64,000 bases of DNA, from the NCBI GenBank assembly GCA_937959275.1, contig CALGLU010000022.1:1-64000 (forward strand). Reading direction: 5' to 3'. The notes below the pieces were generated by a model, which saw nothing but the letters and a program-made list of their open reading frames with translations, ran no database searches and was not told where the DNA came from. Made by a program: the position numbers and the translations under genes. The stretch comes from an uncultured Saprospiraceae bacterium. Its GTDB lineage: Bacteria; Bacteroidota; Bacteroidia; Chitinophagales; Saprospiraceae. Below are positions 27,843-36,197 of the stretch, in pieces. Each line of letters opens with the position of its first letter. Position 1 is the first letter of the stretch.

Positions 27843-28691
27843 ATGAAAAACCTGTTTTTATTAATTACTATTCTTCTCTTTATTTCTTGTGGAAAACATG
27901 TCGATCCTACTGTAGAAGAATGGCAGTCGTTATTTAATGGTAAGAATTTAAATGGGTGGGATATAAAAATAAACGGCTATGATTTAAATGACAATTTCGG
28001 CGAAACTTTTTATGTGGAAGATGGCATGATGAAAACGAAATATGATGCCTATGACAAATACAATGATCGCTTTGGACACATATTTTATAAAGAAATATTT
28101 TCGCATTATAAGTTAAAATTAGAATATCGTTTTACAGGCGAACAAGCGAAAGGCGGGCCAGGATGGGCATCTAGAAATAGTGGAGCGATGCTTCATTCAC
28201 AGTCGGCAAAAAGTATGGGGAAGCATCAGGATTTTCCAATCAGCATTGAAGCTCAACTGTTGGGAGGTAATGGAACAGATGAACGGCCTACGGCCAATCT
28301 ATGTACGCCCGGCACAGCTGTTTTTATGGCTGATACTTTATTTACACCTCACTGCATTTCTTCTTCTTCCAAAACCTATCATGGCGATCAATGGGTGTCA
28401 GCAGAATTTTTAGTTTTAGGCGATTCTTTAATCCAACATTTTGTGGAAGGCGAAAAAGTATTAGCATACACTAAGCCGCAATATGGCGGTGGGAATGTAG
28501 GCGGGCATGATGGAAGTTTAAAGAAAGACGGACGGCCTTTAAGTGAAGGCTATATTTCTTTGCAGAGTGAAAGTCACCCCGTGGAATTTAGAAAAGTAGA
28601 AGTATTGAATTTATGTGGTTGTAAAGATGAAACTGCTAAAAATTATAAATCGTATTTTGAAAAAGCGGATAAATCGGTTTGTGTTTATTAA
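27843..28691 (+). CDS. DUF1080 (3-keto-disaccharide hydrolase-like) lipoprotein
   Basis: The 282-residue protein has a lipobox FISCGK (Cys about 16) and is probably periplasmic or surface-anchored. EWQSLFNGKNLNGWDI is the characteristic start of DUF1080, a concanavalin-like beta-sandwich family. GAMLHSQ, SIEAQLLGG and YISLQSESHPVEFRKVEVLNL are further family positions. Some members cleave 3-keto-glycosides. The C-terminal Cys-containing tail (CGCKDETAKNYKSYF then CVY) is common in Bacteroidota copies. It is an isolated gene between repeat-containing intergenic DNA and the metallophosphatase gene. Confidence 0.85.
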   Translation: MKNLFLLITILLFISCGKHVDPTVEEWQSLFNGKNLNGWDIKINGYDLNDNFGETFYVEDGMMKTKYDAYDKYNDRFGHIFYKEIFSHYKLKLEYRFTGEQAKGGPGWASRNSGAMLHSQSAKSMGKHQDFPISIEAQLLGGNGTDERPTANLCTPGTAVFMADTLFTPHCISSSSKTYHGDQWVSAEFLVLGDSLIQHFVEGEKVLAYTKPQYGGGNVGGHDGSLKKDGRPLSEGYISLQSESHPVEFRKVEVLNLCGCKDETAKNYKSYFEKADKSVCVY

Positions 28692-28896
28692 TTCAAATTT
28701 TTGTTTTGAAGTAATATGCCCCTCATTCGGTGTAGGCTGCAGCTATGCTTGTTTCTGTTTTCCTTTACGATCCATAATTGAGTTTCTATTGCCTTAATGG
28801 ATTTCCATTATCTCTGTGGCAAACAAAACCTAAGATCCATTTACACTCTTAGCCAAAAAAAATACTACATTTATAAAGAAGACAAAGCTCCATCCT

Positions 28897-30450
28897 ATGA
28901 ACAGATTGACCAACATCATTTACGCTCTAAGCCTTAGCTTTTCCACCTTGATCGCTCAAGAAAAAGTACATCACTATCACGCACCTACTTATACCTCTGA
29001 ATGGAGTGCTCCGTCAGTGCATCCCGATCGTATTGTATTAAATCTAACAGAAGATCCTTGTAACAGCATGAACGTAACTTGGAGAACGTCTATCGATACA
29101 AGCACAGCGTATGCAGAAATTGCTATCGCTACTGCTGCCCCTAAGTTTTGGCGAAACGCAATTAGAATCAATGCAACCACAGAAACACTAGATCTATCTG
29201 ATGTTCCTAGAGCTGGAGTCGTATCAAATTATCACAGTGTCAACTTTTTAGATCTAGAAGCCAATACAACTTACGGTTACCGTGTAGGCGATGGTGATCA
29301 CTGGAGCGAATGGATTCATTTTAAGACAGCCGCCAAAAGTGAAGCGCCTTTTTCTTTTTTATACGTTGGAGATGCACAAAATTATGTACTCGAATTGTGG
29401 TCTAGACTCATTCGGCAAGGTTACAAATCCAATCCTGATGCCTCTTTCATCATTCATGCTGGCGACCTAATCAATAATGCTAATAGCGATCGACAATGGC
29501 ATGAATGGTTCGAAGCGGGTTCATTTATTCATAGTATGGTGCCTTCCATTTCTATTCCAGGAAATCATGAATATGCAGCGCTTAATGATGGTGAAGCGCG
29601 CCAACTTTCTCTTTATTGGAGGCCACAATTTAACTTACCTTTGAATGGACCTGATTCATTAGCTGAGACTACATTTTATGTTGATTATCAGAATACTAGA
29701 TTCATCGGCTTAAATACAAATGTTGACAATGCGGAACAAGTGGTTTGGTTAGAAAACGTATTGAAGAACAATCCGCATCAATGGACGATAGCTATATTTC
29801 ACCACCCGCTCTTTTCAGCTTCTGGTGGACGGGACAATGCAGCATTAAGGAATATACTAAAACCATTGTTTGACAAGTACCATGTCGATCTCGTCTTACA
29901 AGGTCATGACCATAGTTATGCACGTGGTCGGGTCAGCCCTCCTGAATACAACTTGATGTCTGGTGTTAATACGTTAGATCAAACAGGAACGGTCTACGTC
30001 GTGTCTGTGAGTGGTGGGAAGATGTATAATATCAGAGAAAATGCTTGGGAAGGTTGGGAAGCAGATCGCGAAAGGGCGGCAGAGAACACACAGCTCATAC
30101 AGTCCATCAGCATAGATGGAGATCGACTCAGCTACGAATCGATCACTGCAACAGGAGAATTGTACGATGCATTTGACATCATCAAAAATGAAAGTGGACC
30201 CAACACTTTTGTAGAATTGCGAGGAAATGCGATTCCTGCAAGGTTTCACGATAACACTGTCTCCTACTATGACAGTCTTCCGTTAGATCTAGAGCAAAAG
30301 GTCAAGACAAGGTATGTGAATCATGAAGTCCTTAGAATTAATCAATCGGTGAAAGACGGTCAGGTAATCTACAACGTACGCTTAAGAGATGCAGCTCAAG
30401 TCCTTAAGAATATTAGCATTGACTTAAAAGGAAATATTATTGAGAGGTGA
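28897..30450 (+). CDS. secreted purple acid phosphatase-like metallophosphoesterase
   Basis: The 517-residue protein has a signal peptide ending near LIAQ. An N-terminal fibronectin-like domain of purple acid phosphatases covers about 40-150 (HPDRIVLNLTEDPCNSMNVTWR as its course). The catalytic calcineurin-like domain follows: VGDAQ (about 162), AGDLINN (189), GNHEY (222), FHHPLFS (about 301) and GHDHSYARG (about 336). All five metal-binding blocks are present, so it should be active. The last 80 residues are beta-rich. No T9SS sorting domain is seen. The natural substrate may be any phosphomonoester. Confidence 0.87.
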   Translation: MNRLTNIIYALSLSFSTLIAQEKVHHYHAPTYTSEWSAPSVHPDRIVLNLTEDPCNSMNVTWRTSIDTSTAYAEIAIATAAPKFWRNAIRINATTETLDLSDVPRAGVVSNYHSVNFLDLEANTTYGYRVGDGDHWSEWIHFKTAAKSEAPFSFLYVGDAQNYVLELWSRLIRQGYKSNPDASFIIHAGDLINNANSDRQWHEWFEAGSFIHSMVPSISIPGNHEYAALNDGEARQLSLYWRPQFNLPLNGPDSLAETTFYVDYQNTRFIGLNTNVDNAEQVVWLENVLKNNPHQWTIAIFHHPLFSASGGRDNAALRNILKPLFDKYHVDLVLQGHDHSYARGRVSPPEYNLMSGVNTLDQTGTVYVVSVSGGKMYNIRENAWEGWEADRERAAENTQLIQSISIDGDRLSYESITATGELYDAFDIIKNESGPNTFVELRGNAIPARFHDNTVSYYDSLPLDLEQKVKTRYVNHEVLRINQSVKDGQVIYNVRLRDAAQVLKNISIDLKGNIIER

Positions 30451-30555
30451 TTATTCTTTTTAGAATTTATAAAAAGCTTGACCAGCACGAGAAAGTGATT
30501 GTTTGTATTCCTTATGTTACTTAGATTCACTCTTTTTGAGTTTTTATTGTTTATT

Positions 30556-31572
30556 ATGTTTCCTATGGTAAAAAAAGAAACGGCTTACTCCATTTTAGAT
30601 CTTGCGATTAGAGTAGAATGTAGCTCTTTACGCCAAACATTCGATGAGGCTTTAGCGCTTGCCAAAGTAGCAGATAGCGAAGGGTATACCCGCTATTGGT
30701 TAGCGGAGCATCATAATTCAGATACCATCGGTAGTAGCGCGTCTTCTATTTTGATAGGGAAGATTGCCGAAGGCACAGATCGAATTCGGGTGGGATCAGG
30801 TGGTATTATGTTGCCGAATCCTTCTCCATTAATTATTGCTGAACAATTCGGCACCTTGGGAACACTTTATCCAAACAGAATTGACTTGGGTTTAGGTAGA
30901 GCGCCAGGCACAGATCAAGCAACAGCAAGAGCTATCCGTTCTGACTTCTATCAGGCAGCGATGTCCTTTCCCAATGAAGTTCAAAAAATACAAGACTATT
31001 TTTCTATTGACAATGCACGAGAAAACGTACGTGCAAATGTGGCGGAAGGCGTTACGGTTCCGCTCTATATATTAGGATCAAGTACAGAGAGTGCGCATTT
31101 AGCCGCTAAAAAAGGATTGCCCTACGCTTTTGCAAGTCATTTTGCCACAGCCCAATTAATGACTGCCCTTGACATTTATCGCAGTGAATTTCAAGCTTCA
31201 GACACTTTAGATAGACCGTATACCCTTGCAGGGGTTAATGTCATTGTGGCCGATACTGATGAGGAAGCAGAACACTTGTCTACTTCCCTTTACACTATGA
31301 TCATTAACTTATTGACTGGGAAAAGAAATAAAATGCAAGCTCCCTTTGACATGACGGATCAGCTACGTGACATCAGCCAACAGGCTGCTGTTCAACACAT
31401 GCTTAAATATACTTTTATGGGTAGCAAAAAAACCGTTAAACATGAAATAAAAGATTTTATTGAGTCTACCCAAATTGATGAGCTTATTGTGGTTAGCCAT
31501 ATTTATTCTGCACAGAAGCGTGTGAAATCTTATCGGCTCTTTGCTGAGATTATGAGGGAATTAAATGACTAA
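30556..31572 (+). CDS. luciferase-like LLM-class flavin-dependent monooxygenase
   Basis: This TIM-barrel flavin-dependent oxidoreductase of the bacterial luciferase family is close to the MsnO8 subgroup. Typical positions are RYWLAEHHN (about 53-61), GSGGIMLPNPSPLIIAEQFGTL and RIDLGLGRAPGTD. It uses reduced FMN supplied by a reductase; the substrate is unknown. The frame is open further upstream, but that extension is a hydrophobic, non-homologous stretch with a TTG start. ATG 30556 or 30565 fits the family N-terminus. No flavin reductase is adjacent. Confidence 0.87.
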   Translation: MFPMVKKETAYSILDLAIRVECSSLRQTFDEALALAKVADSEGYTRYWLAEHHNSDTIGSSASSILIGKIAEGTDRIRVGSGGIMLPNPSPLIIAEQFGTLGTLYPNRIDLGLGRAPGTDQATARAIRSDFYQAAMSFPNEVQKIQDYFSIDNARENVRANVAEGVTVPLYILGSSTESAHLAAKKGLPYAFASHFATAQLMTALDIYRSEFQASDTLDRPYTLAGVNVIVADTDEEAEHLSTSLYTMIINLLTGKRNKMQAPFDMTDQLRDISQQAAVQHMLKYTFMGSKKTVKHEIKDFIESTQIDELIVVSHIYSAQKRVKSYRLFAEIMRELND

Positions 31573-31610
31573 ATGTAAAATGTTTTATGCTTTTAAAGTG
31601 CTATTTATCT

Positions 31611-31679
31611 GCTCAAACAGTTTTCAGTTTTTGACGGAAAATGAAATGGTTTACACTAAAAGAAATAAGGTCGGAAGGT
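31611..31679 (+). repeat. dispersed repeat, copy B
   Basis: Same element as 27701-27768: GCTCAAACAGTTTTCAGTTT at the left and AATAAGGTCGGAAGG at the right. It lies just downstream of the monooxygenase gene. The short open frame across it (31565-31798) is not credible as a gene. Confidence 0.75.
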
Positions 31680-31727
31680 CGTCCGCAATAGATCTAATTC
31701 GAGCAGATTATTTGTCATTGATTTTTG

Positions 31728-31753
31728 GTTACTTTTCATCAAGGAAAAGTGAC
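31728..31753 (-). repeat. inverted repeat related to 27511-27538
   Basis: GTTACTTTTC (31728-31737) pairs with GAAAAGTGAC (31744-31753) with one wobble pair. It is preceded by ATTTTTG, the reverse orientation of the element at 27511. Confidence 0.65.
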
Positions 31754-31827
31754 AAAGATTATATCCAAATCTCTTTCTTACCAACAGCGTATAGTTAAAA
31801 ACTATAAAGTATTATTTCTATACGCAA

Positions 31828-31857
31828 CCATTTATATTTTTTGAAAAATATAAATGG
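31828..31857 (+). repeat. perfect 14-bp inverted repeat with dispersed repeat copy C
   Basis: CCATTTATATTTTT (31828-31841) and its exact complement (31844-31857) are separated by TG. GCTTACACTAAAAAAATAAAGTCGG follows in two adjoining pieces and matches the right half of copy B. The 441 bases 31573-32013 hold three repeat elements and no credible gene. Confidence 0.8.
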
Positions 31858-32013
31858 CTTACACTAAAAAAATAAAGTCGGGTTGCCCTTCGAAAATTAA
31901 CTTTCTTAGGTGTAAAGCCTTTTCATTTTTAAAGAAAGTAAAAAGAAGCCCAAGCCCTATCAATTTTGTGGCGGCGTATTAAAAAAAATTGGTTTTATAA
32001 AGATGGTCGTCCA

Positions 32014-33261
32014 TTACGAATAAACTTCATGAGTACTTTGACCATCTGCCCCGATAACGACTAAATTGCCTTCTCCTTGGGTGAATGTTCCATTACTTGT
32101 TGATTCATCTGAACTGACCACATTTCCGCTATTATCGTAGACTGTTGTGGTTGTCACGGTTGTAGTGGTGCCGCTAGATTCCTCTGCGAATGTGTGTTCT
32201 ATTGATGGTAAATGTTCACTGCCTGGAACAAAATCTGGAATTGGAACTGGCGAAATCTGGATGTCGATACCAGCTTGACTACCTTCAGCTTCGAGTGATG
32301 TTCGGGTTTCAATCACTCTTGTCTCTGTTTGTCCTGTTTCAGTATTAAAGACACGCTCGACTTCATAATCTACTCTTTCTCCTGTAATGGTTGTACCATT
32401 TAAATCGACAGGTGTGAAATCACTGATTAAGCCGCCAAGGCCGCCTGCGCTTTGTTCGTGCTCCTCGATATCATAACTTCCATTAACAGAAGCTTTTTGA
32501 ACAAATTCCCACTCACCATTTTGATTTTGTCTAGCCTCAAAGCCTGTTTCACCTCCTGCAGCGGCACTGACTCCATCTGGCAAATCAGTATTAAAGAAAT
32601 CTTGCGCTGCTGTTTGTGCTGCATCAGGGATATCAAAATCGTGAAGGGCAAGTTCTGCATACGACGTCGCTTCAACACTTGTGATATTATCAAAAGGATT
32701 TGCATTTACATTTGAAGAATCGGTTCCTGGCGGAATGATCCCGTCTGGAATTGGAATACCTTGTTCTCTGAGGTATGCTAATTCTTCAGGTGTAACACGA
32801 TATGTAACTGCACCACCCCGTCCTCCTTCTATTCCATTGCCAGCTAATCCGCCGGATACATTTCCCGTAAGACCCATGGTTATATCGAAACTGCCATCAC
32901 TCAACTGCGTAATTGCTACACTCCCATCGCCTCCTACGCTAAGTGCTGCAGGTAATCCTTCTAGGCCACCAAAGGCACCGCCTTCAACTGTCCAACTTTG
33001 TACTGGTGTGACCGGTTCTGGTGGAGCTTCTGGACTAGCATCACTTGCTGGAGGTGAATTATGACCTGGCATATCTTGTGGATTGGGCATTGGAACTATA
33101 GGTGTACTAGAACTTGGAGGGGAATTATGTCCTGGTAAGTCTTGCGGAGCTGGCATGGTCGGGGGAGTGGATTCATTACCATGTCCCGATGCTTCACATC
33201 GTGCAATCGCATCTCTTATAATTGCTTTTGCATTGTCTAAATTAGCAAGTGCAGAGTCCAT
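32014..33261 (-). CDS. acidic Gly/Ser/Thr-rich protein of unknown function
   Basis: The 415-residue product has no signal peptide or membrane segment. Residues 1-25 form an amphipathic helix (DSALANLDNAKAIIRDAIARCE). Residues 30-75 are Pro-rich with two copies of P-x-P-Q-D-(L/M)-P-G-H-N-S-P-P. The rest is acidic and beta-rich with Thr-rich tracts (GTTTTVTTTTVYDN). I recognise no family. Base composition looks richer in G and C than the neighbours, and the flanks are repeat-rich, so transfer is possible. A secreted effector or structural protein exported without a cleavable signal is conceivable, but nothing shows it. Confidence 0.65.
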   Translation of the reverse strand: MDSALANLDNAKAIIRDAIARCEASGHGNESTPPTMPAPQDLPGHNSPPSSSTPIVPMPNPQDMPGHNSPPASDASPEAPPEPVTPVQSWTVEGGAFGGLEGLPAALSVGGDGSVAITQLSDGSFDITMGLTGNVSGGLAGNGIEGGRGGAVTYRVTPEELAYLREQGIPIPDGIIPPGTDSSNVNANPFDNITSVEATSYAELALHDFDIPDAAQTAAQDFFNTDLPDGVSAAAGGETGFEARQNQNGEWEFVQKASVNGSYDIEEHEQSAGGLGGLISDFTPVDLNGTTITGERVDYEVERVFNTETGQTETRVIETRTSLEAEGSQAGIDIQISPVPIPDFVPGSEHLPSIEHTFAEESSGTTTTVTTTTVYDNSGNVVSSDESTSNGTFTQGEGNLVVIGADGQSTHEVYS

Positions 33262-33420
33262 AGTTTTTGCAAGTAAATATTATGTAAAAGGAATTGTTAT
33301 GCAAGAGCTTGGAGTTTAATTCCATCTTGTTTCCACGACTACTTTTAATTTGTTATGAACTTAACTTACAATCAACTCATATAATATTGTAAGCTAACAG
33401 TGGCGGTGGCTTGACAAAGA

Positions 33421-34296
33421 TTACTCTATCTCAGTTTCAATCGTAATCGAAAATTTAGTGTAAGCTTCTATCGTTTTATAACTCGCTTTTTGCGTTATAT
33501 CTAAAGATTCATTCTCTCCATCAGGTAGCCCGAGCCAAGGTTCTATACACACATAATCAGCACCGGGTTTGGACCACAAAGCAAGATGAGGATAGTCTTT
33601 AAATCGAACGACGATACCTGTTTTCTCATTCTTTTTTCGTAATCGAATCCAATCGAAATCTATGTCTGAAAATATTAAGGCATCTTCATTAAATAGTGTG
33701 TCTGATAGTGTAAGTATTTCTTTATTGCTTACAACGTTGCGTTTGTGATTAGAGAGCAAGCCTGATGGGCCTAGTGTGTTTGACATAAAGTCAAATGGAG
33801 CAGGAAATTCAAGGACGTAGTCTGATAAGCTCACATCTTTACTTAACGGGCAGGCATATGCTGTATGTCCACCGCAAGCAAAATACATTGGATCTGAATC
33901 TCGGTTTTCTATTTTATACGTCATCAATAAACGCTTATCAATGAGTTCGTACTCTACTGAGAAAAGAAAGTTAAATGGATATAATTTTAGCGTTATTGCG
34001 GAGCTCTCTAATGTCAAGGCACACTTAGAAACGCCCTGTTGTTCAAAACTCAACAGATCATTGTCTCGGATAATGCCGTGCTTCGTCATTGCATACTCTT
34101 TACCCTTATAAACAAGCCTATTGTCTTTTATTTTTCCGATAGCTGGGAACAGTACAGGAGAACTACTTCCCCATATTGACTTGTCTATTTGCCAGATATA
34201 CTCTTGGCCAGTTTTCGTATTCTTTAACGAACGTATTTCTGCTCCGTTGGATTCTATAGTGCATGTCAATCGTTCATTTTGTATTGTCTGTAACAT
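33421..34296 (-). CDS. aldose 1-epimerase family protein (LacX-like)
   Basis: The 291-residue galactose mutarotase-like protein has ESNGAEIRSLKNTKTGQEYIWQ at the N-terminus (its course from about residue 16), ARSSPVLFPAIGK-like SSPVLFPAIGKIKDN, MTKHGIIRD and FACGGHTAYACP with the central His, and CIEPWLGLPDGEN near the C-terminus. These positions match the LacX branch, which interconverts sugar anomers or related hexose derivatives in the cytoplasm. There is no signal peptide. It is a single gene. Confidence 0.85.
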   Translation of the reverse strand: MLQTIQNERLTCTIESNGAEIRSLKNTKTGQEYIWQIDKSIWGSSSPVLFPAIGKIKDNRLVYKGKEYAMTKHGIIRDNDLLSFEQQGVSKCALTLESSAITLKLYPFNFLFSVEYELIDKRLLMTYKIENRDSDPMYFACGGHTAYACPLSKDVSLSDYVLEFPAPFDFMSNTLGPSGLLSNHKRNVVSNKEILTLSDTLFNEDALIFSDIDFDWIRLRKKNEKTGIVVRFKDYPHLALWSKPGADYVCIEPWLGLPDGENESLDITQKASYKTIEAYTKFSITIETEIE

Positions 34297-34345
34297 CTGT
34301 CAATTAAGTTAAGTTAAGTGTTCTTATTAATTAACTACTCTTTAC

Positions 34346-34392
34346 GTCACTTTTGTCTACCGCCGAGAGGTAGAAAGTTGACACAAAATCAT
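34346..34392 (+). repeat. degenerate inverted-repeat element with hairpin
   Basis: GTCACTTTTGTC is followed by the hairpin CTACC (34357-34361)/GGTAG (34369-34373) and then GACACAAAATCAT. It resembles the CTTTTGTC...ACACAAAAG elements at 27511. It lies between two minus-strand genes. Confidence 0.4.
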
Positions 34393-34398
34393 AAACCG

Positions 34399-34929
34399 TC
34401 AAAACTTGAGCAAAGTATATCCCTTCAATTGATAGGTCGTCACAGTCGTGAGCATTGAAGTGGCTATTTCGATATTTTCATTTACCTCATCTGGATCAAT
34501 CTCTCTGCCGATTAATGATTGACCACAAACGGTCAGTTTTACGCCAGCCTCTTTCAATGCACGAATCAAATTATGGTTTGGATTTTTAGTATCATATCTA
34601 TTGACATACCCATCATCATTCAAAACAGTTTTTGTTGCTTGGCCATGAATCGCCAATACCACATGAATGGAATCTGGATGTACACCAGCGATCGCATGAA
34701 GATTTATCATTCGAGCGACATTATTCAACGCTGAATTTAATTGCGCAGGGTCGTCTCCAGAATATAGATCAATGACAATATCATATTTCTGCTTTGCATC
34801 AGGAACGACAGTCGCTTGATCGATTGGGTAAATACCGCCAAATTCTTTGATGACCGGATGATGATATGTTGCTTGAGCAAACAGGGACCCAAAACTTATT
34901 AACAAAAATAGAATGAATAGTAAACGCAT
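34399..34929 (-). CDS. exported DsrE-family protein
   Basis: The protein (176 residues from ATG 34929) has a signal peptide (RLLFILFLLISFGSLFAQ) and a DsrE/DsrF-like domain: YDIVIDLYSGD, NNVARMINLHAIAGV, VVLAIHGQAT, AGVKLTVCGQSL with a single Cys, and MLTTVTTYQLKGYTLL. Intracellular DsrE proteins handle sulfur. The exported Bacteroidota versions have no assigned role. An alternative TTG start at 34938 adds three residues. Confidence 0.82.
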   Translation of the reverse strand: MRLLFILFLLISFGSLFAQATYHHPVIKEFGGIYPIDQATVVPDAKQKYDIVIDLYSGDDPAQLNSALNNVARMINLHAIAGVHPDSIHVVLAIHGQATKTVLNDDGYVNRYDTKNPNHNLIRALKEAGVKLTVCGQSLIGREIDPDEVNENIEIATSMLTTVTTYQLKGYTLLKF

Positions 34930-35077
34930 AATGATCAATTTGAGCGTGTAAGATAATTAGGATTTTGTCTATTCCTGAATAATTAACTTCTTAGAACTAT
35001 TGGTGAACATATTGTGTATACTGATATTCAGTAAAAAGAAAAAGTCTATTTTACACTCAAACAAGTTTTTTCATTTA

Positions 35078-36133
35078 ATGGATGAACAAAATTCAATTCA
35101 AGAGAAATCCGATTGTTGTTCTAATTGTCATTCCCCTTTGATCAATAAGGCAGGCTTTTGCCACACCTGTGGTCAAAAAAATACCGATGGCAGACTTACC
35201 TTAAAAGAACTCTTTTCACAATTTTTCAATAATGTTTTCAATCTAGATTCCAAAATATTTCGAACAATCGGTGCAATATTAATTCCAGGAAAACTTACCA
35301 ATGCTTTTTTGAATGGACAACGCCTAAAATATTATCACCCGATCCGATTATTTTTAGTATTGATAATAATTTATTTGGGTGTCTTCAAATATCAAGTCGA
35401 TATATCCACTCTAAGTCAACTAGATATAGAGCAGATTGAAGGTTTAAAGGAGCGAAAGCGACTGATGGGTGTTTTAGATGAAGGAATACATTCTATTTCA
35501 GAAAAGACAAACCAACATTCGGTTCTTGAAACATTGGATACTTTATCAACATTTTTTTATAAGAAATCAGGAAAACGTGTTGATAGCATTAACATTAACG
35601 ATGCATTGAGTATCATGGATGACTTTGATTTTAATATTGCCGTGGAGGATTTTGAAAAATATTCATCTGAAGAACTTATAGATGTTTATAAAGTAAAAGG
35701 GTTTTATAAACGGTTGATGGTACAGCAAAAAGTAAAGATGATAAAGGAAGGGACAAGCTTCCTTCCTTTCCTTATGGGAAAAATAACTTGGGTGGTCTTT
35801 TTTGTTTTATTATTGCTTTCACTTATTTTCAGAATCCTTTATTTGAAACGCGACATTTTGTATTTGGAACATCTGGTTTTTGGCATTCACCTCAATTCTT
35901 TCTTTTTATTCATTTTGTCTATTCTTCTTTTATTTCCAGAAGGCATTTTTGAAAAATTAGTACCCTGGACATTAATTGCAATGGCCATTTATTTATTTAT
36001 CGCCATGAAGCGAGTTTATAAGCAGTCTATTTTCATAACAATTCTCAAATTTTTACCTGTCATAATTTGCTATTTTTTCTTATTTATTTTTGGTATTATT
36101 CTAACTGTAGTTGGGAGTTTTCTAATTTTTTAA
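35078..36133 (+). CDS. DUF3667 zinc-ribbon membrane protein
   Basis: The N-terminus has a zinc ribbon of paired cysteines (CCSNC, then CHTCGQKN) followed by LTLKELFSQFFNNVFNLDSKIFRT and a Pro-Gly-Lys-Leu segment typical of DUF3667. Four or five hydrophobic segments follow (about 95-120, 235-260, 270-300, 305-350 from this start). It is an inner membrane protein of unknown role common in Bacteroidota. ATG 35078 is chosen because the zinc ribbon starts there; the frame is open upstream but only with a TTG/GTG. Confidence 0.82.
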   Translation: MDEQNSIQEKSDCCSNCHSPLINKAGFCHTCGQKNTDGRLTLKELFSQFFNNVFNLDSKIFRTIGAILIPGKLTNAFLNGQRLKYYHPIRLFLVLIIIYLGVFKYQVDISTLSQLDIEQIEGLKERKRLMGVLDEGIHSISEKTNQHSVLETLDTLSTFFYKKSGKRVDSININDALSIMDDFDFNIAVEDFEKYSSEELIDVYKVKGFYKRLMVQQKVKMIKEGTSFLPFLMGKITWVVFFVLLLLSLIFRILYLKRDILYLEHLVFGIHLNSFFLFILSILLLFPEGIFEKLVPWTLIAMAIYLFIAMKRVYKQSIFITILKFLPVIICYFFLFIFGIILTVVGSFLIF

Positions 36134-36197
36134 TAAAAAGATTAATTACGCAAAAATATAAGGGAAAATGCATAAGTTCTTTTGTAGATTGTCTTCA

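Noticed and set aside
31565-31798. Plus-strand frame of 77 codons after the monooxygenase gene
   Set aside because: It covers dispersed repeat copy B and the inverted repeat at 31728; no protein features.
32681-33319. Plus-strand frames opposite the acidic orphan protein
   Set aside because: Shadow frames of the GC-richer minus-strand gene; no signal or motif.
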